Shown here in pieces: positions 15,523 through 24,455 of a stretch of DNA of 64,000 nucleotides. The notes under the pieces are model-generated. The model was given only the letters and a program-made list of their open reading frames with translations, ran no database searches and was not told the DNA's origin. The position numbers were made by a program, and so were the translations under genes. Numbering within the stretch: position 1 is the stretch's first letter; every line of letters starts with the position of its first letter. Origin of the DNA: Sagittula stellata E-37 (GTDB taxonomy: Bacteria > Pseudomonadota > Alphaproteobacteria > Rhodobacterales > Rhodobacteraceae); contig NZ_CP155732.1 of assembly GCF_039724765.1 (NCBI RefSeq), forward strand, positions 41,819-105,818, written 5' to 3'.

Positions 15523-17781
15523 TCACCCGAGACTAGCTGCAGGCCCGGCCCTGTCATTGCCGACTTTCGGCTCGGTCCCTGTTGCCCCGCCCCGGATCTT
15601 CCAGTCGATCAGCGGGCGCAGGCGCGACACCTGCACCGGCTTCGTCATGACGGAAAAGTCCTGTTCGGCGCCTGCCCGCAGCAGCCGGTCGCGCCGGTCG
15701 GCGGTGATCATGATCGCGGGAACAAGCGTGCCGAATTCGGCCCTGACCCGCGCGATGGTCGACAGGCCGGTGTCGTCGCCGTCCAGCTGATAGTCCACCA
15801 GCATGATGTCGGGCGGGATGCCCATGTCGCGCAGGTGGCCGATCGCCTCCTCCGTAGAGCGCGCGCCCAGCACGCTGGCGCCCCAGGTCTCAAGTGTCTG
15901 GCACGTCGCGAACAGCACGTTCTCATCGTTCTCCACCACCAGTGCGATGAAGCCCTCAAGACTTTCTTCGCTTTGCGGCGGTACCTTGGGAGCGGACAGC
16001 GCCGTATCGGCTTCGACCACGTCGAACTCGATACAGAACTTCGACCCGACGCCCACCTCGGACGACATCCACAGGCGATGGCCGAGGTGTCGGCAGGTGC
16101 GCTCCACGATGGACAGGCCCAGCCCGACACCCGACCCGACAGGCACGTTGCCCGCGCGGGCGAACTCCTCGAAGATGCGGCACTGGTCCTCCGGCCCGAT
16201 GCCGATGCCCGTGTCCAGCACCTGAAGCTCGATCTTGTCCCCCCGCCTGCGGCACCCCAGCACGACCTTGCCGCCCGGCTCGGTGTACTGGATCGCGTTC
16301 ACCACCAGGTTCTGGATCGAGCGCAACAGGTACACCGGATCGGACCTGACCCAGCACATGCAGGGCACCATGCGAAGCGCCACGTTCCGCTTCTGCGCCA
16401 GCGGCATCTGGTCCTCAAAGATCGTTTGCATGATCTGGCCAAGACAAAGCGTCGTCGGATGCACCGTGTCGTGGTCGGCGCTGTCCAGCCGCGAAATGTC
16501 CAGAAGCGCGTGCAGAAGCTGTTCGATAGAGGTGAACGCCCCTTTAAGCCGGTCCACCATGGGCTCGTGAACCGATCCGGCCGAGTTCGTTTGCAGGGTG
16601 GCGATCAGCAGTTTGGCGGCGTTGATCGGTTGCAGCAGGTCATGGCTGGCTGCGGCCAGGAAGCGCGTCTTGGACGAGACCGCCGCCTCGGCCCGTTCCT
16701 TGGCGACGCGCAGCTCTTCCTCGACGCGGGCCTTTTCCTCGTATTGCTGGGTGAGGCGTGCATTGGTTTCGGTCAGTTCGCGGGTGCGTTCCAGCACGCG
16801 TTTTTCCAGCGTCTCGGTGGCCCGGATCTCAAGCGTCACGTCCTTCAGTTCCACGAGGAAGCCGCCATCCGGCAAACGGTTGCCCTGCAGGTCGAACACC
16901 TGCCCGGTGCGGCTGCGCACCTGCCGCCGCAGCCGTCCCTGCCGCAAGAGCTGCCTCCGCCATTCGTCCACCTGGAGCAGCGAATGGTCCGCGATGAAGC
17001 CCCGTATCGACATGAGCTGCAGCAGCCGCGCCATGTTCATGCCCTTCCGCAACACCGTCATCGGCAGCCCGGTCAGCTTTCGGAATTGCTGGTTGTGCAT
17101 CACCACGTCGCCGTTGGCCGAAAAGCTGCACACCCCGCTGGTCATGTTCTCGAACACCGCTTGCAGGTAGTCGGCCTGCCGGTCGATCAGGTGTTCCTTT
17201 TCACTCCGGTTCTGGCGGACCACGGCGGTGATGTCGCTCAGCAGCAGAACGGTGTTGTCCATCGACGTGCGCTGCGTGGAAAGCTGGTAGAAACGGTCCT
17301 CGGTCACCTCGATGACCATGGAGGCACCGGGCAGCGGTCCGTCTTTCGCGCCGATCTGGCGGTCGGTGGAGATCACGAAGCGGCTTTGCGCCAAAAGTTC
17401 GAAGTACTCCGGCAGTGGCAGCCCCGGCACGATCCGGTCCGATACGTCCGGCAGCAGATGCTGAAACAGGTCGTTGCAGATGCCAAGCTGGCCCTCTGTG
17501 AACAGGGCAAAGCCCTCGCCCATGGCGGCCAGCGCCTCGTCCAGATTGCGCCGCGTGCGTTCGCGCTCGAAACGGGTGGTCTCAAGCTCGTCGGCGGCGC
17601 GTTCCAGATCCCGGGTCTTGGCCGCCACCTGCGCCTGCAACTCGATGGCCGACTGGAAGGCGCTGTAGGCCGTCTGTCCGACATCGTTCTGCCGCATGGC
17701 CCGGCGCACCAGAGCCTCGATGATCCTGTCCTGCCGCAGAAGCTGGAGTTCGGGCGGTTCCAGCGGGTCGATCAGGTTCAC
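15523..17781 (-). CDS. PAS-containing hybrid sensor histidine kinase (partner of the FIST protein)
   Basis: This is a soluble 752-residue kinase: N-terminal coiled coil (residues 40-85), two PAS-like regions (about 85-330), a second coiled coil, a dimerisation/phosphoacceptor segment AASHDLLQPINAAKLL with His near 380, an HATPase with DTGIGI and GVGLGLSIV, and a C-terminal receiver with VDYQLDG. No membrane segment is seen. The SHDLLQP box is typical of kinases partnered with FIST proteins, such as NahK of Pseudomonas. Its start overlaps the FIST gene end (ATGA). By position it corresponds to kinases such as AfdS/FlhS that control formaldehyde dehydrogenase in Rhodobacter and Paracoccus; that link is inferred. 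Confidence 0.88.
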   Translation of the reverse strand: MNLIDPLEPPELQLLRQDRIIEALVRRAMRQNDVGQTAYSAFQSAIELQAQVAAKTRDLERAADELETTRFERERTRRNLDEALAAMGEGFALFTEGQLGICNDLFQHLLPDVSDRIVPGLPLPEYFELLAQSRFVISTDRQIGAKDGPLPGASMVIEVTEDRFYQLSTQRTSMDNTVLLLSDITAVVRQNRSEKEHLIDRQADYLQAVFENMTSGVCSFSANGDVVMHNQQFRKLTGLPMTVLRKGMNMARLLQLMSIRGFIADHSLLQVDEWRRQLLRQGRLRRQVRSRTGQVFDLQGNRLPDGGFLVELKDVTLEIRATETLEKRVLERTRELTETNARLTQQYEEKARVEEELRVAKERAEAAVSSKTRFLAAASHDLLQPINAAKLLIATLQTNSAGSVHEPMVDRLKGAFTSIEQLLHALLDISRLDSADHDTVHPTTLCLGQIMQTIFEDQMPLAQKRNVALRMVPCMCWVRSDPVYLLRSIQNLVVNAIQYTEPGGKVVLGCRRRGDKIELQVLDTGIGIGPEDQCRIFEEFARAGNVPVGSGVGLGLSIVERTCRHLGHRLWMSSEVGVGSKFCIEFDVVEADTALSAPKVPPQSEESLEGFIALVVENDENVLFATCQTLETWGASVLGARSTEEAIGHLRDMGIPPDIMLVDYQLDGDDTGLSTIARVRAEFGTLVPAIMITADRRDRLLRAGAEQDFSVMTKPVQVSRLRPLIDWKIRGGATGTEPKVGNDRAGPAASLG

Positions 17782-18944
17782 GGCAGAAGGCTCCCCCTCG
17801 GACCGTAGAAGGCGACGCCCACGAAGGTCTGGTTCATGTGGAGCCCGCAGTGCTGTTCGCCATAGGTATTGAACCCAAGGACCTTGCGGCGCCGGAAGAT
17901 CTCCGACACCTGTTCGTCCAGCTTCTTCTCCTCGATTTCAAGCTTCCGCAACACGCAGTCGAAGGCGAGGATGAAGTCAGGCTGCCGACCCATCGCATCG
18001 GTCAGGTTCAGTTCGGCCTCGAGCGTCTCGATGATTTCCTTGCCGCGGCCCATGACCATGATCAACCCATCGTCGATGGCGGCGAGGAAGGACAGCGTGT
18101 TGCCTTCCAGCACGTCGGCGATGGCCCGGACGTAATGCGCCTGCTTGTGGCAGACCAGCATCGGGTTCTCGGCAAAAACCTGCGGCGTCAGCTCTGCCAC
18201 GGTGCAGCCGACGAGCCGGGCATATTCCTTGGCCGCCGGCGCTCCATTGATCTCCGTGACCAGCCGCTCTTCGGTGTTGGCCTCGGTGATGACCAACTCG
18301 TGGCCCTCGGGCAGGAAGTGGTCGAAGCTTACCCCCTGGAAATAAAGGTCTGTCTCGACCAGCAGGACCAGCGCGGCGTTATCGTGGAACCGGCCCTTGT
18401 GCAGGATCTGCGTCCGCTCGAAGGCCATGCCGTCGCCGGCCGACCCGCCGAACACCGGCACACCTTCCAGCACGCTTTCCAGCACCGACGCCAGCAGATC
18501 CTCCTGCTTCGACAACCCGTCGGCAAAGACCAGCGCCAGTCGGTTCCACCCTGCGGTATGGATGAACTTGCCGTTTTGGCGAGTCATCGTCTCGAAGATA
18601 TGGGCGATGGACAGCGGCTTCAGCGGCGTGATCAGCGTGGACGCACAGCGAAAGTGTTCCTTGCGGAAGCCGATCAGCAGAAGCGCGTCGTTCTCGTACC
18701 CGAAGGGCGTGATCTGCCCCGCGGTGGTGCAGCCGAAGACCGGTACGCTTTCGAGCTCCTCGGCGAAAACCTCGGCCACCACATCGGAATCCATCGCTGC
18801 CGGAATCAGGGCAATGACGAAACACAGCTCATGCGCGCTGACATTCCGCGCGGCCTCTCGGGCTGCGCACGCCGGGTCCGCATTTTCGGACCGTCCAACG
18901 GTAACATAGGCCGGAAGATCCGGCCCGGTCTCATCGCGCGCCAT
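17778..18944 (-). CDS. FIST N- and C-domain sensory protein
   Basis: The 388-residue cytosolic protein has FIST-N features (VTVGRSENADP, PVFGCTTAGQITPFGY, PVFGGSAGDGM) and a FIST-C domain ending GFNTYGEQHCGLHMNQT, the usual signature GxxxYGExxxxxxNQT. FIST proteins bind small ligands, and NosP members bind haem and nitric oxide and inhibit a partner kinase. Here the gene lies between a response regulator and a hybrid kinase with 3-4 bp junctions, so it probably modulates that kinase. Rhodobacter sphaeroides has a comparable set (AfdR, AfdS, AfdT) for formaldehyde metabolism. The ligand here is unknown. Confidence 0.9.
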   Translation of the reverse strand: MARDETGPDLPAYVTVGRSENADPACAAREAARNVSAHELCFVIALIPAAMDSDVVAEVFAEELESVPVFGCTTAGQITPFGYENDALLLIGFRKEHFRCASTLITPLKPLSIAHIFETMTRQNGKFIHTAGWNRLALVFADGLSKQEDLLASVLESVLEGVPVFGGSAGDGMAFERTQILHKGRFHDNAALVLLVETDLYFQGVSFDHFLPEGHELVITEANTEERLVTEINGAPAAKEYARLVGCTVAELTPQVFAENPMLVCHKQAHYVRAIADVLEGNTLSFLAAIDDGLIMVMGRGKEIIETLEAELNLTDAMGRQPDFILAFDCVLRKLEIEEKKLDEQVSEIFRRRKVLGFNTYGEQHCGLHMNQTFVGVAFYGPRGSLLP

Positions 18945-18947
18945 GCT

Positions 18948-19676
18948 TCAGCGACACAGGAAGTTGCGCGCTTCCGGTTCCACCTCGACATCGGGCGCGA
19001 CGGCCTTGTTGGCAGCCTCGACCATCAGCGCCGCCTGGGTCCGGTTGTTGACCCCCAGCCGCCGCAGAAGCGCCGTGATATGGGCCTTGACCGTCGCCTC
19101 GGCCAATTGAAGCTCATAGGCGATCTGCTTGTTCGGCTTGCCCGCGCAGATCAGCTTGATGACCTTCTTCTGCTGCGGTGTCAGTGCCGCCAGCTTGGCA
19201 TTCATGTCGCTGCCATCGGCCTCCGACACCTCGGCCACAGGGTTCTGGCGGTACTCCATCGGAACATGCTTGCGACCGTTGGCGATCTCCTGAAGGGCGT
19301 GCTGAAGGTCCTCCACCGGCGTGTCCTTCGTCAGGAAGCCAGAGGCGCCCTCTTCCATCAGCGCGTGTACCAGCGCCCGGGAGGTCAGTGAGGAAATCAC
19401 CAGGACCGGCGTGTCCGGCAGGCGCCCGCGCAATGTCACGAAACCGGAGATGCCCTGAACGTCGGGCAGTTTCAGGTCGAACATGACCAGATCGGGTGCA
19501 AAGCCGTCGTCCAGAACCTTTAAAGCGTGTTTGAGAGAACGCGCTTTCTCGAAGCGGCAGAGCGGGAACACCCCCTCCAGCGCCGAGGCCAACGCGTCAC
19601 TGAATAGTGGATGGTCGTCCACAATCAGCACGGACGAAATCCCTTCGTCACGCGCTGCAACCTTGAAGTGTTGCAT
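18948..19676 (-). CDS. LuxR/NarL-family response regulator
   Basis: The 242-residue regulator has a receiver (VLIVDDHPLFSDALA, phosphoacceptor Asp67 in VMFDLKLPD) and a C-terminal LuxR helix-turn-helix (LTPQQKKVIKLICAGKPNKQIAYEL, then ATVKAHITALLRRLGVNNRTQA). I chose the ATG at 19676 because GGGAGGCTTCG precedes it. It is first in the regulator-FIST-kinase operon, and Rhodobacter relatives of this arrangement (AfdR, FlhR) activate formaldehyde and methanol oxidation genes. A dyad in the adh promoter region at 11633-11668 is a candidate target. Confidence 0.9.
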   Translation of the reverse strand: MQHFKVAARDEGISSVLIVDDHPLFSDALASALEGVFPLCRFEKARSLKHALKVLDDGFAPDLVMFDLKLPDVQGISGFVTLRGRLPDTPVLVISSLTSRALVHALMEEGASGFLTKDTPVEDLQHALQEIANGRKHVPMEYRQNPVAEVSEADGSDMNAKLAALTPQQKKVIKLICAGKPNKQIAYELQLAEATVKAHITALLRRLGVNNRTQAALMVEAANKAVAPDVEVEPEARNFLCR

Positions 19677-20148
19677 ATCGAAGCCTCCCTGACGAAAGGC
19701 TAGACCACGCACACCGATTTGCAACAGTTTCCGCGCGAAAGAAGTTAGGCAGAGGCAACGCCGCGCGCAACAATGTTGCGAAGGCCTTTTTTGAAAGGCG
19801 CTAACGGGCGTCGCGCCGTTAGCGGAAAAACTCCGCCGCGCCGCAGAAAACAATGACAATTTTCAGCAGCGCCCCAAGAGACCCTCCCGAAGTGATTCGC
19901 GGACCGGTCCTTTGGGTCCCGAAAGCGCCGCACCTCGACGTCATCGCAAGGCGATACCGACAGGCGCAGGTGATCCGGGAGCACACCACACCAAAAAGGA
20001 GAGCTACGGCGCCCCGCGGCACACGAACGGAGCCGGTATGGGAGAGACGGTCCCGGACGGGGCCGCGAGGCGTCAGGAAGACAAGGGGCCCAAACGGACC
20101 CCGATGTCCGCACCCTGCCCCGCAGCAACCGGAAACGGAATTCTTAAT
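19677..20148. other. Intergenic region upstream of the LuxR-FIST-kinase operon
   Basis: About 470 bp with no supported gene. It contains a 9-bp perfect hairpin, CGCTAACGG (19799-19807) and CCGTTAGCG (19816-19824), and must hold the regulator operon promoter and the end of the OmpR-type regulator transcript. Short reading frames across it have no ribosome site or known homologues. Confidence 0.5.
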
Positions 20149-20841
20149 TTATGAGAGGACTTGCGGCGCAATCCCTTCGATACAGAACCCCTTGTTCCGC
20201 ACCGTGCGAATGCCGAACCCGAAATCCTGCCTGGCCAGCTTCTTGCGGACATAGCCGATGTAGACGTCGACGACGTTCTCGCTCCCCGGTGCATCCGCCG
20301 CGCCGTCAGCCCCCCAGAGCGCATCGAAGATGTCGCCCCGTGCCAGTGGCTCGGACCCCTGCCCCACCAGAAGCAACAGCAGGTCCGCTTCGCGCTCTGT
20401 CAACGTGACCTCGGCAGGTCCGAGACAAAGCAGCCGGATGGATTTCCGGAAGGTGGCGGGCTGAGGACGGCGCGCCTCCGCACGTTTCTCCTGCACGCGA
20501 AGCCGCGCCACCAGCTCGTCCAGCGAGAAGGGCTTGACGACGTAATCGTCGGCCCCGGCTTCCAGCCCTGCGGCGCGCTGCTCGACCTCGGACAGCGCGG
20601 ACAGCATCAGGACCGGGACGTCCACTCCCGCGGCGCGCGCCTCCCGCACAAGGTCGATGCCGCTGTCCTCGCCCAGCATCACGTCGACGATCGCCGCGGA
20701 GAACCCGCCGCCCAGCAAGTGCGCCAGCGCGGTATCGGCCCGCATCTCGGTCTGGGCCTCGTACCCGTGAATTGCCATTCCCCGTGCAAGGGCGGAGGCA
20801 ATGCCGGGGTCGTCGTCCACGATGAGAAGGCGCAAGGTCAT
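20149..20841 (-). CDS. OmpR/PhoB-family response regulator
   Basis: The 230-residue regulator has a receiver (LLIVDDDPGIASALA, phosphoacceptor Asp53 in AAIVDVMLG, Lys in VVKPFSLDEL) and a C-terminal winged helix (LTEREADLLLLLV, NVVDVYIGYVRKKL, IRTVRNKGFCIE). It is 9 bp downstream of its cognate kinase gene. The target genes are unknown; position between methanol and formate modules suggests control of one of them. Confidence 0.92.
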   Translation of the reverse strand: MTLRLLIVDDDPGIASALARGMAIHGYEAQTEMRADTALAHLLGGGFSAAIVDVMLGEDSGIDLVREARAAGVDVPVLMLSALSEVEQRAAGLEAGADDYVVKPFSLDELVARLRVQEKRAEARRPQPATFRKSIRLLCLGPAEVTLTEREADLLLLLVGQGSEPLARGDIFDALWGADGAADAPGSENVVDVYIGYVRKKLARQDFGFGIRTVRNKGFCIEGIAPQVLS

Positions 20842-20850
20842 CGCCGCACC

Positions 20851-22422
20851 CTACCCCTCTGCAACCGGCAAGCGAACCGAAACTTTCGTCCCCGGCGCGC
20901 GACCCAGCCGCTCCCCATCCGGCACCGGGCTTGTCACGGCAATCTCTCCGCCCTGCGCTTCGATCACCCACTTCGCCAGCGCAAGGCCAAGACCGAAGCC
21001 GGCGGAATCCTTCCGACCCTGTGCGAAGCGGTCAAAGATCCGGGACTGCGCCTCTGCCGGGATGCCGGGACCGTTGTCGATCACCGCCGCCGTGTCGCCT
21101 GCCGCCACAATCCGAACCTTGCCGCCGTCCCGCGCGTGGCGGATGGCGTTGCGCACCAGCCCGACCAGCACCTGCCGCAGCCAGTTCGGATCGGCAAGGA
21201 CGGTGCCTTCCCCTGCCTCCGTTTCCAGCGTGATGCCGGCACTGCGGCACTCCGCCCCGACTTCATCGACCACCGCGCGCAGCGTTTCAGCCAAGGCGAC
21301 CGGTCCCGGGTCCAGCGCCAGTTCGCCGCTGTCCGACCGCGCGACGCGCAGCAGATCGTCGATACGGCGATTGAGCCGAGCCGCCCGGCTTTCGATTGTA
21401 CCGAAGATCTCCGCCCCGTCCGCAAGGGTCTGCCGCCCGATCTGTGCCTCCATCAGGATGACCGTCAACGGTGTGCGCAGCTCGTGGCTGACATCGGCAA
21501 AGAACCTGCGGCGCCGGGCATCCACGGCCTCGAGCTGGGCGTTGGCGGCGCGCAGCTCGGCGGTGCGCTGCGCGATCTCCTCCTCCAGCCGGCCCCACTC
21601 TGCCTGCACGTGGGCCTGTCGGGCAGCCAGCGCAGCGGCCATGCGGTTGGTTTCCGAAAAAAGCGCGCCGATCTCGTCGCCCCGCGTTTCCGGCAGCGCG
21701 ACGTCGAAGTCCGCCTGCCCGATCCGCCGGGCGGTGCCGCGCAATTGTTCGAGCCGCCGGAACTGCGGACGGACCAGACCCAGCGTGAACCCCGCCACCA
21801 TCAGAAGCGAGAGGACAACCATGGCTGCCGCCGCCCAGATCATCTGCCTTCGCAGCGTCTCGATCCCCTTGAGTGTCTCGCGGCGAAACATCGCCTCGCC
21901 ATTGACCGCCTCGTTCAGGAGCGGGTCGAAACTGCTGGCGAAGGCGTCGATGTGGGCGCGCAGGACCGGCACGTCCTGACCGCCACGATCCAGCCCGGTC
22001 AACGTGGACCGAAGCTGCGCCTCCATCCGCGCCAGAGTGATCGACTGCGTCGCATGCCGCGACTGCCGGTCGATGCCGGAGGCCTCGGCTTCTCCGACCG
22101 CGCGTTCGAGATCGCTGCGGATCAGGATGAAGGTGGCGCCGATGTTCTCTGCCACCGGTTCAAGCCTTTGCATCCGCTCCTCGCGGGGCACCCCGCGCTG
22201 CACCGCCTCCGTGGCGATGACGAGGAAGGTGGACACCTGCGACGACAAGGTCCCGTAACGGGTCATCCGGGCTTCGGCGTTCAGGGCCGCCTGCATCCGG
22301 TCGCCCACCCGCTCCATCCCCAGAAACAGGGTCAGGGCGGTCATCAGGGTGACCGCGCTCAGCGCCACGGCACCGGCCGTCAGCCGCGCACGCAGCGACC
22401 AAGGCTGGCCAAAACGGGTCAT
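20851..22422 (-). CDS. Membrane-bound sensor histidine kinase
   Basis: This 523-residue kinase has two membrane segments (residues about 17-37 and 190-212) flanking a roughly 150-residue periplasmic helical sensor domain, then HAMP (LVRPQFRRLEQLRGTARRIG), a coiled coil, the His box FADVSHELRTPLTV (His near 313) and an HATPase with NGPGIP and GFGLGLALAKWV. The ATG at 22422 (MTRFGQPWSLRARL) places the first membrane segment at the N-terminus. It is upstream of and co-transcribed with the OmpR-type regulator. The signal is unknown. Confidence 0.9.
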   Translation of the reverse strand: MTRFGQPWSLRARLTAGAVALSAVTLMTALTLFLGMERVGDRMQAALNAEARMTRYGTLSSQVSTFLVIATEAVQRGVPREERMQRLEPVAENIGATFILIRSDLERAVGEAEASGIDRQSRHATQSITLARMEAQLRSTLTGLDRGGQDVPVLRAHIDAFASSFDPLLNEAVNGEAMFRRETLKGIETLRRQMIWAAAAMVVLSLLMVAGFTLGLVRPQFRRLEQLRGTARRIGQADFDVALPETRGDEIGALFSETNRMAAALAARQAHVQAEWGRLEEEIAQRTAELRAANAQLEAVDARRRRFFADVSHELRTPLTVILMEAQIGRQTLADGAEIFGTIESRAARLNRRIDDLLRVARSDSGELALDPGPVALAETLRAVVDEVGAECRSAGITLETEAGEGTVLADPNWLRQVLVGLVRNAIRHARDGGKVRIVAAGDTAAVIDNGPGIPAEAQSRIFDRFAQGRKDSAGFGLGLALAKWVIEAQGGEIAVTSPVPDGERLGRAPGTKVSVRLPVAEG

Positions 22423-22587
22423 TGCCCCAAATACGTGATGAAAAGGCGGGCAATCATGGCAGTACTGAGCATTCCTTGGGCTGTTTTTCCGGACAATTCG
22501 AGCCACCGCCCGGTCGGTTAACACTGTTTTCCCTTAGCGTGCGCATAGTGGAACTACGACTAAAGGATGTATTGATAGAGGCCCCCG

Positions 22588-22800
22588 ATGATCGAACTGC
22601 TTTTCGTGACCTGCATGGCGGCAGCCCCCGGCGACATGGACATGTGCCGCGAGCGTAGCCTTGTGTTCACCGATGTCACCCCCATGGCCTGCATGATGGG
22701 CGCGCAACCGCAACTGGCGCGCTGGGTGAACGAGCACCCCAACGAACGGATCCAGAGCTGGAAATGCCGTGCCGTCGACCACTCCGAACGCGACGCGTGA
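22588..22800 (+). CDS. Small conserved roseobacter protein
   Basis: This 70-residue product (MIELLFVTCMAAAPGDMDMCRERSL) has four Cys and a short hydrophobic start that could be a minimal signal peptide. I recall similar small proteins annotated as hypothetical in Roseobacter-group genomes, with the same TDVTPMACMMGAQPQLARW region. It is divergent from the kinase gene at 22422, and nothing about its function can be deduced. Confidence 0.65.
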   Translation: MIELLFVTCMAAAPGDMDMCRERSLVFTDVTPMACMMGAQPQLARWVNEHPNERIQSWKCRAVDHSERDA

Positions 22801-22981
22801 TCACTCAGCACAACAAGCGCTCCGCATAATCCTGCAAATCTTCCCAAACCGCTCACCCTCCCTGCCAATCTGTCCGCGCTCACCATAGCCCACAGCAGGC
22901 GCCCGGACATCGTTACCCTTGCCGCCCCGCCTGCCTGAAACCTAAAATGGCACGTGGGAAGACGGGAGGCGTGCGGAAATC

Positions 22982-23692
22982 ATGCAGGACTTTGGGGAGG
23001 CATTCTCTCTGGCTTTCGGGCTGGTGCTGCATCCGTCCGCGGACCTGCTGGAAATCGTGCTTCTGTCGCTGCGCGTCAGCCTGACGGCCACCGCCCTCGC
23101 CTGCCTGTTCGGCCTGACGTTGGGCGCGGTGCTGGCCATCGCCCGCTTTCCCGGGCGCGCCGCCGTGCTGATCGTTCTCAACGCATTGATGGGCCTGCCG
23201 CCGGTTGTCGTGGGCCTGCTTGTCTATCTCGGTCTGTCCCGCGCCGGGCCGCTTGGCTTTCTTGGCCTGCTCTATACGCCCGCCGCGATGATCGTGGCAC
23301 AGACCATCCTGATCACTCCCATCGTGGCCGCCTTGTCGCGGCAGGTGCTGGAAGATCTGCACGACGAATACCGCGACCAGTTCCGATCCCTGTGCCTGAC
23401 GCGCCTGCAGGTGATTCAGGCGCTTCTCTGGGACGCACGCATCGCCCTGACGACAGTGGCGCTGGCCGGTTTCGGCCGTGCCGTGGCCGAGGTCGGTGCC
23501 GTGATGATCGTCGGCGGCAACATCGACCACCTGACCCGGGTCATGACCACGGCCATCGCGCTGGAGACGTCGAAGGGCGAGTTGGCGCTGGCACTGGCTC
23601 TCGGCATCGTGCTGATGGCCATCGCGCTTGGCGTCAACGCTCTGGTCCAGACGCTGCGGCTTTCGTCGGAAGGACAGCATGCCCATGCGTGA
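22982..23692 (+). CDS. tupB: Tungstate-type ABC transporter permease
   Basis: The 236-residue inner-membrane protein has about five to six hydrophobic helices and the permease (EAA-like) loop EYRDQFRSLCLTRLQVIQALLWDARIAL followed by GFGRAVAEVGAVMIVGGNI, as in the TupB/ModB family. It starts an operon with the ATPase and binding-protein genes, overlapping the ATPase gene by 14 bp. Its binding protein has the TupA signature, so tungstate is the best substrate call; molybdate is possible. Confidence 0.87.
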   Translation: MQDFGEAFSLAFGLVLHPSADLLEIVLLSLRVSLTATALACLFGLTLGAVLAIARFPGRAAVLIVLNALMGLPPVVVGLLVYLGLSRAGPLGFLGLLYTPAAMIVAQTILITPIVAALSRQVLEDLHDEYRDQFRSLCLTRLQVIQALLWDARIALTTVALAGFGRAVAEVGAVMIVGGNIDHLTRVMTTAIALETSKGELALALALGIVLMAIALGVNALVQTLRLSSEGQHAHA

Positions 23693-24428
23693 TCTGACCG
23701 ATCAGGACCTGAAGACACCGCAGGGGGCCGATGCGCCCCACCTGCGCCTCGATAACGTGACGGTTCGGCTTGGCGGTCGTCCCGTTCTGGACTGGCTCGA
23801 CCTCTCGCTCGACGGCCCCGGACTGACGGTGATCCTTGGACCGAACGGTGCCGGTAAGAGCCAGCTGCTGAAGGTCATGCACGGTCTGACCGAGCCCGAA
23901 GAGGGCCATGTCACATGGAACGGCCGCCCGGCCAGGCAGGCCACGCGCGAGCAGGCCCTCGTTTTCCAGAAACCCATCCTGTTGCGCCGCTCTGTCGCTG
24001 CGAACATCGACTTCGTGCTGAAGGCGCGCGGGCTCGACAGGTCGAAATGCGCCACGCTGCTGAAACACGTGGGTCTGCTGGACAAGGCCCGCCAGCCGGC
24101 CCGCGCGCTGTCGGGCGGGGAGGCCCAGCGGCTTGCGCTGGCCCGCGCCCTCGCACTCGACCCAAAGGTGCTTTTCCTGGATGAGCCGACCGCGAGCCTC
24201 GACCCCGGCTCCGTCCTCGCCATCGAACGGATCATCCAGGGCGCCCATGATCGGGGCGTGAAGGTGATCCTCATCACCCACGACATCGGGCAAGCGCGGC
24301 GGCTCGCGGACGAGGTCGTGTTCCTGCACCGTGGCCGCGTTGCCGAACAGGCCTCTGCACATCACTTTTTTGCAACCCAGGGCAGCGCCGCTGCCCGCGA
24401 CTTCCTGCAACACCGGATCGTCGTCTGA
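23679..24428 (+). CDS. tupC: Tungstate-type ABC transporter ATP-binding protein
   Basis: The 249-residue ATPase has Walker A GPNGAGKS, Q-loop VFQKP, signature LSGGEAQRLALARAL, Walker B VLFLDEPTASLD and switch His THD. The ATG at 23679 has GGAAGGA six bases upstream and overlaps the permease gene. It energises uptake of the oxyanion delivered by the binding protein encoded 27 bp downstream. Its place beside the formate dehydrogenase locus suggests supply of W (or Mo) for that enzyme. Confidence 0.88.
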   Translation: MPMRDLTDQDLKTPQGADAPHLRLDNVTVRLGGRPVLDWLDLSLDGPGLTVILGPNGAGKSQLLKVMHGLTEPEEGHVTWNGRPARQATREQALVFQKPILLRRSVAANIDFVLKARGLDRSKCATLLKHVGLLDKARQPARALSGGEAQRLALARALALDPKVLFLDEPTASLDPGSVLAIERIIQGAHDRGVKVILITHDIGQARRLADEVVFLHRGRVAEQASAHHFFATQGSAAARDFLQHRIVV

Positions 24429-24455
24429 ACTGACTTCATGACATAGGGAGAACTC

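Noticed and set aside
19912..20154. Short plus-strand frame after the OmpR-type regulator as a possible pqqA
   Set aside because: The peptide lacks the conserved Glu and Tyr of PqqA, is far too long, and has no pqqB-E genes after it.
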